64,000 nt of DNA from contig JAZBRS010000026.1 in NCBI GenBank assembly GCA_037176725.1, forward strand, positions 151,229,501-151,293,500, given 5' to 3'. The translations under genes and the position numbers were made by a program. Shown here in pieces: positions 44,858-55,127 of this stretch; position 1 is the first letter of the stretch; every line of letters starts with the position of its first letter. A model generated the notes under the pieces. It had not been told where the DNA came from. It did no database searches and worked only from the letters and a program-made list of their open reading frames with translations. The DNA is from Posidonia oceanica. Its lineage: Eukaryota > Streptophyta > Magnoliopsida > Alismatales > Posidoniaceae.

Positions 44858-47800
44858 TTCCTATGACCATGCGACCAAACGGATAGATTGCCGAAACGCA
44901 GGTCACGGCAAAAAGATGTAAGAAAACAGGTGTAGACACCCCATTCTGACAGCCCGGAAGTTGGTTGTTTTCTCCTGTAGGCTCGTGTGGACTCTGGAAT
45001 GGCACTCCTTTTTCTAACCCATTTCTGCCCCCAAAACTTAGCCCAAAACCTTACCCAAAACCCCAAGCCTTTTTACACCTTTTTTAAACCTTTTTAGCCC
45101 AAGCCCAAGCCCTTTTACAGCCTTTTGCCAACTGAGTGCATTGTACGCTGGAATAGGTGGCATCCAACGTTGGACGCGTCCTGTGCCAGCGTCCAACGTT
45201 GGACGCCTCCTACTCCGGCGTCCAACGACTCGGTTGCAGCAACGGCTGCTCTGCCTCCCTCGGCTCACCTCCCGTCCACTCCAGCGCCTCCCCGCACTTA
45301 CTACCCATCCCCTCTCACACTCCATGCCATCCACTACCTTCCAAAGCCCAGTTACTAGCCATCCTCTCCATATCAGCACCATTCTCGCTCTCTCTTCTCC
45401 TCACTGCCACCTGCCGCCTCTGTCAGCCACCAGTAGCTCCTTCACCGACCGACTGACATGCCCACGCCTCTTCCTGCCATCCTCGTGGCCTCAGCACACT
45501 CAAAGCCCCTGCCAAAGCCTGCCAATTCCCCTTTGAGCTGCTGCGATTCGATAGCAAACCCAAGCAACCCATTGAACAAAACCAGCTCAACCAACCTTCT
45601 TCCTCAAAAGAGACAGACAAGCTCAGCCCTCTCTCTCTGCAATTCTCCACCTCCAGAGCAAGACCAAGGATCGACCTCCACTCTGGACCCTTCGCCGACC
45701 TCTCCCATGCCCCCAGCTAGCCGCACGAGCTCGCTGGAGTCAGCTGGTCGTCCACTTCTGCAGTGCCGGTGAAGGAGGTCAACACACCATTCCAAGCCGT
45801 GGCGAGGTAAGTTATCTATCCCCATACGTCATGCATGCTAGTATTTTGCATGATTTAAAGCTGTTTGCTTCCTGCCTGCGTTGGACGCCTGGGTGAGCCG
45901 CGTCCAATGTTGGACGCTGGTTCACCTAGCGTCCAACACCTCTGTTAGTTGTAGCTTGCTGCCATGCCTACTCCTTGCTTATTTTTGATATTTGCTTGTG
46001 ACCCATGCTTGCTTAGAGATGCCTGGCCCCTATGGCAACCATGCTTAGGTTTGCTAGGATCTTTTTAAGTTGCTTGCTCCTTTTTGCAAAGTTTTAATCC
46101 TATACTCCTATGCATGCTTTCCTCTTTCTTGCTTTCCATAAGTTAGATGCTTGTTGTGGATGTTCCTTTTTCTCTGGTATGCCTTAGTATGTCTGCATGC
46201 ATATAGGTGGGGTTAGAGCTGAGCTCCCCCTTTAGTACAAGTAAGTTGGCATCCTGTAGGCGTTGGATGCTAGAGACTTCAGCGTCCAACGTTGGACGCT
46301 GCTGTCTCCAGCGTCCAATGTCCCTGCTCCTCTACATGCTTTTGGATGCTTGCATGTTGCTCTGATCTTGCTTGTTTACATGTCTTCTGTGTTTCCATGC
46401 ATGTTTAGCTTCCTTTGCAACTGTTCTTCAGCCTTCATTGGTTTATTTGCTATTTTATGCAAGTTTTCTGTGTGTTGTGCCTCCCAAGGCGTTGTACGCT
46501 GCTGGTGCAGGCGTCCAACATTGGACGCCGGCCTAGCTTGCGTCCAACGTTCTGGTTGTGCCTCTGGCCTGGCACATGCTGCAGCTGGTATGTTTTGGCT
46601 TTTTTATGTGCTCCCCTTGCTTGCATGTCTGCCCTATACTCATCCCCAGTAGCCCAAATGCATGTCCCTATTTTTATTTTGCCTTTTGCATGCTTCTTTC
46701 TCTTGATGTCTTCTGGCCTGTGTTAGATGCCTGTCCCTCTGGCATCTAACATTGGACGCCATGCATAGGGGCATCCAACAACCTGCTTGCTTTGATCTTT
46801 GATCCTGGCTTACTTCTTACTCTGATTCCTCTTCTAATCCTCTATTAGGTTAGTCCTGCATGTTGTGCACCCATTTAGTTGCATTCATGCATCTGTATTG
46901 CATCCATATAGCTAGAATGCACTGATTTCTAAATGTTGCATGCCGTCTGCCTCCAGCAGGTGTTGGGCACTAGCAGTGGCAGCGTCCAACATTGGACACC
47001 GCTGGTGCCAGCATCCAACGCTTGCAGTTGGCTTGGCTCAGTTTTAAAACGCTGATTTTGCTTCGCTCGTCGTTTTTTGCGTTTTATGGCTTCTAATGCT
47101 TACTGCAACCCCTATGCATGCAGCCTAACCCTTGTTTTGGTTTTGCACTTCGCTTTTGCCTCGTTTTCCGCATCTTGCATTGCCTTCCGTTCGTTTGCCT
47201 CGTTTTCCACACCTTGCATTGTTTTCCATGCCTCGCATTGTTTTTCACGTTCTTGCATCTTTTTCCGCACTAGCTTTGCTTTATTGCTTGCATGTCGTTT
47301 GCATTGCTTGGTTTTCCCCGCAGTTTTGCTTTATCGCCTGCATCTGCATTTAGGACTATGTTGCTTACTGTCTAGGAGTTCTCACGGACCAGGGTCCGCC
47401 CAATTCGGAACACTAGCAGCATTGCTGAGCGCATAGATAGCACGTTTATTTCCCATGCATAGCAAGTAGGCATCCCTGGCATTTAGGCATTAGGCTAGCA
47501 TTTCCCTACATTAGCGCGAGATTGCCTAAGAAAGACCGATTCTCAGACGTATCAGGGGTGCCTAACACCCTCCCCGTGCATAACAGGAGTCCTTGCCCTT
47601 TCTCTTGGCTCGCATCGACCTTTTACTTTATCCTAGGCATGACTCATAGCATAGCATAGCTTAGCTTAGCATTGCATCCCTTTGCCCCTCCTTGCATCCG
47701 ATTTTACATATCTTTTCATGTATTACCCTCGGTTTTCCCTGTCTTCCAATTCAATAGACCTGGTGGCGACTCTGATTTGTCTTATCATTTCTTTTCTTTT

Positions 47801-50800
47801 CTTTTGCCAGCGTTTCCGAGTCGAGTTTCTTCCCTCGGATCCTGCCGCATATAGTGAGCCTATTTTGATCGGTGCACGCAAACTTTGGTATCGTGCATGG
47901 ACGATCAGAATTCAGGATTACTACAACAAGCAAAAGCTTAAGAAAAGAAAGCAAAAAACACATTGGAGTCACTACCTAATCTATTAAAATCTGGAGACTA
48001 GGAAAATCGTACGTGAAAACATGCAGAAAAACTCATGCGATTTAAAAATATACGAATTCGACCCGAATGTGTATGACACAAGGTCAATGCGGTCTAGAAA
48101 AAGGGTATGGACTCGTGTTACGCACAGGAAATGTGTTAAGCACCCCCGATACGCCCGAGGAAGTCGGTCTTTCTTGGCCAATCCGCTCTTGTGTGGCTAA
48201 TGTTGGCGTATAACGCCAACTTATGTTCGCCCGAGGGTGGTGTGCAACATGCATTTATAAACCATGCAAAGCTTAGCAAACCATGCCGAAACAGCTAATC
48301 AAAGTAAACATGCCCTGGTGTGATGATAAACAAGTCGAGGAAACAAAACCACGGTGCAAAACTAGAAAACCAGTATTAGACTACATGCCTGATGCTAGAA
48401 CATGCACATGGAAGCGACCAAAGGTGAAAAAATGATGTTTGAATCAAAGTGGAGCTTAAAACCAAAGTGCAGTAGTTTTAAAACAAAGGTAAAAGAATGA
48501 TGTTTGAATCAAAGTGGAGCTTAAAACCAAAGTGTAGTAGTTTTAAAACGTTGGACGCTGAATAGTCAGCGTCTTATGTACCAGCATCTTTTGTAAGATG
48601 CTGTGTTGGAATACTCAGCGTCCAACACAGGGGACAGAAATTTGTAGAAAGGATGCTCATTTGGGAAAACAAGGATTTTAATGCCATATGAAAGCCATGG
48701 ACAAATAAATCAAGCCAGATAATCAGTGCAATAACAATCAAAGCACAGAAACAAAGAGCAAGCATGAAATCTGGATGTTATAGACTCAGGGTGTTAAATG
48801 CTACAATCCCTGCGTCTTACATAAGACACAGGTGTTCATAGCGTCTAACACAGAGAACATAGATTCTGTCAAAACTGGCATGCATTCAGGGACCATTAGC
48901 CATGGAAATCACAAAGCAACTAAAAAAAGGGATAAGGACTTGGCATACATTCAAGAATCAGACCAACATGCTAAAATAGAAGGGTTTTAGGTGCAGATAT
49001 TAAAAATATAGCTCTGGGGCGCAAGACATTGCAACCACCTGCGTCTTACATAAGACGCAGGAAATGTTGCGTCCAACACAGAGAAGGCTGATTCAAAAAA
49101 AAGACTTAGCATTCAATCAGAAAATATGTATCATGCAAACCAGAAGATGACTGAAAGTGGCCCAAATATTGACATGCACTCGTAAACCAAATAAACATTC
49201 CAAAGAAAATGATTTTTTAGATGTTATTTACAAAATATTAAAATGGATTGTAAGACGCTGAGGGAGCTTGCATCTTACATAAGATGCAGGGATCCTTGCA
49301 TCTTACGCCCAAGATAGATATTTTGAAAAAATGAAAAGAATTCCAAGCAAAAATCAACACGTGATCCAAAACATGGTATCCAGACTTCATGAGAAAGCAT
49401 GCATTATATTAATCCACATAGAACAACATCCAAACCACATTTGCAAGGAAGCTTATTTTAAAAAAACAAACAGGGACGTTAGACGCTGTGACAAGGTGCG
49501 TCTTACGTAAGACACACCAGTTTCAGCATCTAATAGATCAGGAAAACTCAGTGCATGATTAAGCATCCAAATTGACTGAAAATGGCAAACTAGTTACCTA
49601 GTAAGCATGAGCAAATGAAAACGAACTCAAACATGCAAAATTTATGCTAAATGGTCTTCTGGATCGCTCCACCCACCTCCAACCTTTGATCACCGGCGAC
49701 CGCTCGCATCACCGGCCGTTGAGACGGCTGGGAGCTCAAAGAATGTGCCTGGCAAGTCGAACGGAGGAGGAGGAGGGTCGGGAAGGTTCCCATGACCTCA
49801 AGCAAGCCACGGCGGCCGAGACGGGGGCTGCCACGCACTCATAGGCCGGCGGCCTCATGCGGGCGGCGAACCCAGCGTCGGACTCCAGGATGCAAGGGGA
49901 AAGGGAATGAATGCATGTAAACTACCTGTAAAACATGGCACATAAAGCTACCACGAACACTCCCATGCTATGGGTGAAGAAAATCCACTTGTGGAGCAAC
50001 CGAGGATGTGTGTTGTGGCCGGCCGGCGTTGGTGACGGCGAACGAACAGCAAGCTCGGAGGGTGGCCAGGAGGCTGGGGAACGCGTGGGAAGCCTTCTCA
50101 CACACGGGGGGAGCACTCAAGATCACTCGAGGTGGCTGGGAAGGCTCTGGTTCTCTCACTCTCTCTTGGAATTGGTTGCTAATGATGCAGAATGGGTTGG
50201 GTTGCTCGGTTTTTGTTCAGTCATGCTCGCACAGGGGGTCCTTGTGGCAGGGCAAGGTGGGGAAGTCATGGCAGGACATGGTGGCATGGGTGCAAGGTCA
50301 TGGGAGGTGTCAGGGGCGGTGAAAGTCAAATGGAGGTGTCAGTCCAGCATGAACGTCATGGGCGGCCGTTTATGCGGGAGAAGAACTGTGTGGACGGTTG
50401 AGGCTTGGATCGGCGGCTCCAGGGTGCGGCACTGGCTCCTAGGCTAAGCTAGGTGACGGGGCAGTCTGTAGGGAGCGGTAGGGCTGGCAGTGAGTGGCTC
50501 TGGGTGAGTCGGAGCTTGAGCCAAAGGCGCTGTCATGGTCGGCGTGTTGGACGCTCAATTGAGCTACGTCCAACGTAGGATGCTGGCACAGGCAGCGTCC
50601 AACGTAGGACGCTGGTCCAGGCAGCGTCCAACGGCCCAGAGATGTTTTAGGGGTGTTTTAGGGATTTTAGGTTTGGCTTAGGTTAAGGTTTAGGCTTAGG
50701 ATTAGGTAGGCTTAGGTGGAGGTTTAGGTGGGGTTTAGGTTAGGATTAGGGTTTGGGTTTAAGTGGGGGTTTAAGTGGGATTTAGGTCTGGGTTTGGGTT

Positions 50801-50914
50801 TGGGCTTAGGTTGGGGTTTAGGTCTAGGTTGGAAGTTGGGTCGACCATGCCACGATCTGAGCAAGCTTCCAGAGAAATCCCCCAACGACCAGTTGTCAAA
50901 ACGGGGTGTCTACA
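44858..50914 (-). repeat. Element 4 5' LTR (type C), split by solo LTR B2
   Basis: Its two parts are 44858-44930 and 47931-50914, about 3.06 kb together. On the minus strand it starts TGTAGACACCCCGTTTTGAC at 50914. The end beside the PBS reads CATAGGAA rather than CA, so that terminus is altered. It holds the U5 block (48104-48176), a decayed PBS-like motif (GGAGTCACTACC, near 47968) and palindromes GCGTCTTACATAAGACGC (49041) and GCATCTTACATAAGATGC (49270). CCTAAACC-rich U3 sequence (50640-50830) is shared in style with the other LTRs. It is inserted in element 3 gag. Confidence 0.78.
44931..47925 (+). mobile_element. Solo LTR of type B (B2, 2995 bp) inside LTR C
   Basis: It starts TGTAGACACCCCATTCTGAC and ends AGGATTACTACA. 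The flanks ACAGG (44926-44930) and ACAAG (47926-47930) agree at 4 of 5 bases. There is no polypurine tract before it and no PBS after it, and LTR C continues across it, so it is a solo LTR. Palindromes lie at 45160 (one change), 45189 and 46282. The U5 block is at 47527-47598. Confidence 0.85.
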
Positions 50915-51229
50915 GAGGCCAACATCGTTGATTAGACCAGCTCCACCTAGAGGTGGGTACCATCCAGCACAACAGGCACATATCACTAGGACTGGGCGCA
51001 TTTCAAACCAACTTGCACCGCCTCTGCCTCCTGTAGAGAGAGTCTTGTCTCCTCCCTGACGAGAATTTGACATTCCCAGAAGAATAGAAGGTGAGTTTGA
51101 TGTCTTGGAGCAGCTCCGGAAGACACAAGCCAAGATATCAATCTATGAGCTGATCAAAGCCTCCAAGAAGCATCGAGACATCCTAATGGAGGTACTTAAG
51201 AAGGCCCAAGTTTCAGAAGACCTGCATGC
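50915..51229 (+). pseudogene. Element 3 gag C-terminal fragment
   Basis: The frame reads GGYHPAQQAHITRTGRI, a TGA at 51057-51059, then LRKTQAKISIYELIKASKKH and EDLH. This parallels element 2's LKKVKADISIWDLIHTSAEH just before protease. LTR D interrupts it at 51230, and the same frame resumes at 53916. Confidence 0.8.
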
Positions 51230-53915
51230 TGTAGTAATCTAGAAATTCAGATCATCCATGCACGATACCAAAGCTCACGTGCACCGATCGAGAGTAGGTT
51301 CACTATATGCGGGTGAATCTGAGGAGGAAACTCGACTCAAAAACACCAAAAAGTGGAGACAAAAGCCAAACAAAATAAAGAAAAGACATAGAGTCGCCAC
51401 CTGATTTATTAAAATGGAAAAATTAGGAAAATTGTAGAAAGAACGTGCAGGGAAAGCCAATGCATTTTAGAAAAGCATGCAAAGATAAATGCAAATGCGT
51501 GACACAAGGTCACTACAGTCTAGAGAAAGGGCAAGGACTCCTGTTACGTGTGGAGAAGGTGTTAGGCACCCCCGACACGCCCAAGGAATCGGTCTTTCTT
51601 AATTGATCCGATTTATATTCACCCTTAAGGCGATATGCAAGATGCAATTAATAAACCATGCAAAGCTTAGCAAACTTGTTTAAAAGCAATTAAAGACAAA
51701 GCATTGCAAGCAGGTGATAAGCAAACAAGAAGCAAAATGAAAGCTATGCGGGTCGAGTAAACAAAACAAGGCGGTCAACAAAGCGGGGCGGCGGCAAGCA
51801 AGCGGCGCAACCCTCTGCCTAAACTGCAGCCAAGTCGCCGCTGAGAGCAGCGACTGACCTGGGTCGCCACTGTGAGTGGCGCCAGGACCAGTCGCCGAGC
51901 TCTCAGGCGACAGAGCCATGCACAGTATTGCCAAGTAGGGACCTTTGCTATAGAAAACAAGGCATGTGGACTATGCGAAATCAAGAACTAAGCATGCAGA
52001 AATACAGATGGCATATCCACGATCAAAAACATGCAGTTGCTTTGCAAAATGGCAACATGGGTCATGAGCTACGGCAGCCTAAAGTCCAGCCAGCGGGCTG
52101 CTGAAAATACAGTTGAGTCGCCTATGTGAGAGGCGGCCCAACTGGTAGTCCATGGCCAAACTTCAAAGCTAGATCTCGCACCCAAAACATGCAAGATTTG
52201 AAAACCAATGATGCAAACATGTAGAGCCATAAAGTACGATTACAATGAAATAAAAATCATGCAAATCGGAGGTCTGGGCAACGAGATACACAAGCGCAAA
52301 GTCCGGCCAGTGATCTGCTTAAGCTGCAAGTTAGTCGCCGCCTAGAGCGGCGTCACCTCTGCAACTCGGCAGACCAAACGGCGGACTTTGGAGCCAAATC
52401 CCGCTCCACACGCAATGCAAAATCAACAACTAAGCATGCAAAGCTAAAGATCAAACAACCAGCAATGCAAGGAAACAAATAGCATGCAAACTAGTGGCCT
52501 AGATCGCCTGGAGCGTCGGCACAAAGATCAGCCGACGACAATTGCAGTTGCAGGTCAGTCGCCACTTGGAGCGGCGTCTGACCTGGCAGTCCGATGGACG
52601 GACTTCAACGACGAACTGCGAGCTCTATGCGATGCGAAAAAGGCTGGGGAGGATCGGGAAATGTTAACGACGTTCCCACGAGTCCAACCACACCTTTGAT
52701 GTGGGAAATGGTGGCTTGGAGCGTTCCAACCACCTTTGCCTCTTTGCACCGCCGTGGCTTGTCGGAGGCCGGCCGTGCGAGTTGCCAATGACCCGACAAC
52801 TTGGCTGGGAAGCGTTGTGGGAGCGAGGGGAGTGCGAGGGAATGCTTGCGGGCTGAGAAGAGGGACAAGCATCCCTTTTCCCGCCTCCACCGGCGGATGG
52901 CCGGCGTTGCCACGCCTCCTCAGTCGTTGGCACGGCCGAGGGCGCAAGGAGGGATGCGGCCTATGCGGCTGTGAAGGGAGGAAGTCCGCGAACATTCCTA
53001 GACCCTCAAACATGCAATGGGGTTGAGGATTCGACCTCAGATGCTTGCCGGAGTTGGCGGACAAGAGGTTGGAGGAAGCTTGCCGGCGATGGTTCGAAGG
53101 GCAATTGCGGGCGCAGAGGGGCTTGGGATTGCTCAAGGAAGGTGGGGATTGCACAAGGAAGCAAGGGGGAATGCACTGGAGCTCTCAAATTGCAAATGCA
53201 GTTGCTGTGCGAATGTGTGCGGTGGCTTGAAGAGTGAGAAAAAATGTTGGGTTCAAGCGGCGGCCATCGGTTTTGTTCAAACGGCTGGCCTCTAGTGCAA
53301 GAAAGGAGGTGCAGTGAGAGGCCGTGAGAGTGGGTTCTACGCCGGTGTTTGTAGGTGAAGTAAGTGGCGAGGTGGACAGCAAGTAAGTGCGGCCGAGCAA
53401 GGACGACGAAGTCGTCGTTTGCAAGCGGCCGGCGAAGGCGGTGGAAGGGTGCTGTGAGTGCAGGTCGGTTTGGCGAGAAGGTGACAGGTGGCAGAGGAGT
53501 TAGTGGAGCTTGGCGGCTAGTGGGTGGCCGGGAGTGCATGAGTAAGTGGCCAAAAGCGACGGGCGGTGAGCGAAGGCGGTGACCGGGAATGGCCGAGGTG
53601 GTGAGCTTAGGCGGCGGTTCTAAGTTGCAGTCCAGTTGCCTGCTGCATTGGCGTCTGACTCAATCGCCACTTGAGGGCGCGACCAGATTCAGTCACCTGT
53701 TGCAATGGCGCCTAAACATGCCACTCAGTAGCTGGGTTGCAAATGGGCTTGGGCTTGGGCTTAAATGCTTAGGCTGAAATTGGAAAAGAAAATAGGTGAT
53801 TTTGGATTGGCTTTGGGTTTGGAATTGGATGATTTTGAAATGGACTTTGCTGTGCCACAACGAACAAATCTCCAGCAATTCTCCAACAAAAGCCTGCCAA
53901 AATGGGGTGTCTACA
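51230..53915 (-). mobile_element. Solo LTR D (2686 bp) in element 3 gag-pro
   Basis: On the minus strand it starts TGTAGACACCCCATTTTGGC (53915) and ends AGATTACTACA (51230). The flanks CATGC and CATGT agree at 4 of 5 bases. The U5 block is at 51528-51600 and the PBS-like motif at about 51390-51400. It contains a family of hairpins with CGCC...GGCG cores at 51833-51855, 51859-51885, 51891-51911, 52112-52142, 52336-52352, 52515-52536 and 52552-52584. ORFs up to 199 residues in it lack family features and follow its GC-rich U3. Confidence 0.88.
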
Positions 53916-55127
53916 CATGTAGAGACCCTAGCAGCAGTTGCAGCTGTAGTTTTCATAGAGCCCACTCTATTCTTCACAGATTCAGAATTAGCTCCTCCTA
54001 AAAGGAGGACTTTACTTTTAAGTGTCACTGTAATGATAAACAATTATAAACTTTCTGGTGTATTGTTGGATACAAGGGCAATCCTAAATGTGTGCTCATT
54101 AGATACCCTTCCCTTAATTGGGCTCAAAGAATCCCAGTTGTGCCTAGTAGCCTTAACAGTATCAGGGTATGATAATAACAAGAAGATGGCTCAAGGCAAG
54201 ATCAATGTCAAAATCGCCATTGGCCCAGTTGAAATAGATACAGAGCTAATAGTAATCGATGCACCAATCTCTTATCGACTCATCTTAGGGCGCCAATGGA
54301 TCGAACAAATTAAAGCTGTCACCTCCCCACGTCACCAATGCATGAAGTTTCCACACCAAGGGAAAATAATCAAAATCATGGGAGATGAGCCAATAGAAGC
54401 CGAGGCACACCCTGTGGCAGTCCCAACCACCACACTAGCATGGCCACTCACCCTTTTAAGCAAGAACCCAGCTACTGAAGCCGGGGACAGTGTAAAACAA
54501 ATTTTCACCCCCCGAAGCCTAGACATGACCTAGTATCATTTCCCAGAGCACATGAAGAAGCCTTGGGAAATCCTCCTCAAGATAGGGTACACCCCTGGGA
54601 AAGGATTGGGTCGACAAGAAAAAGGGATGAAGGATGCACTCAAAACCCCAGAGAAGCACAACGATACAGGACTGGGATACCCAAAGATCTCGATAAGCCA
54701 GTGACGTGGTCATTATCGAACCATTTTATATCAGTTGGGCTACAATTCAAAGACAGATCAGTCCCAGAAGAGGTCATTAACATCTTAGAAGATCCAAAAG
54801 AGACAGAACTGGACTCTTCCCCCTGCTTAGAAGAAGTTCCTAACACCGCTCTCCAAGTGTCAGACAACCTTCCCCACTCTCCAAAGATTCCCCCTCCTCC
54901 AGACATCTTAGCCGACAGCTCCTCTAAAGCTTCCTCTGAGAATGCCAAAGCCAAAGTCATCGACTCTCTCTCCCTCAATGATCTGACCACCCTCTTCAAC
55001 AACCTGTGGCCTTGCCCCTTTGAGCAAGAAGGGGTCGAGGCCATCGACTAATGCCAGATGGCGAGTCGCCTCTACCTGGGAGTCAAACCTAGGGGCAGTC
55101 CCCTAAATCTTGTAAATAATTTCTTTC
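53916..55127 (+). pseudogene. Element 3 protease, G-patch-like motif and linker
   Basis: Protease is recognisable by LLDTRAILNV, where the Gly of the active-site D-T-G is Arg (GGG to AGG is likely), and by YRLILGRQWIEQIKAV. A TAG at 54531-54533 follows. Then comes KIGYTPGKGLGRQEKGM ... GLGYP, the counterpart of element 2's glycine-rich motif. A frameshift near 54700 leads to a linker frame up to 55051 (EEVINILEDP, SLNDLTTLFNNLWP). Confidence 0.82.

Noticed and set aside
41155..47925. B1 and B2 as the two LTRs of one short element
   Set aside because: B1 abuts element 1's polypurine tract, the sequence between them is a minus-strand leader with its own PBS, and B2 has its own near-matching target duplication.
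49644..50447. ORFs of 66-170 residues near 49.6-50.4 kb as a host gene
   Set aside because: They lie in the GC-rich U3 of LTR C, overlap in opposite frames, and have no recognisable domain.
50640..50830. Telomere-like TTTAGG/CTTAGG words in LTR C, and GGGTTTAGG words near 15170
   Set aside because: They are irregular, mixed with other G-rich words, and occur at the same U3 position in several LTRs (as CCTAAACC at 41270 and 45050), so they are LTR sequence, not an interstitial telomere.
52484..53539. Overlapping ORFs of up to 199 residues near 52.5-53.5 kb
   Set aside because: They lie inside solo LTR D, are open on both strands, and no family pattern is seen.
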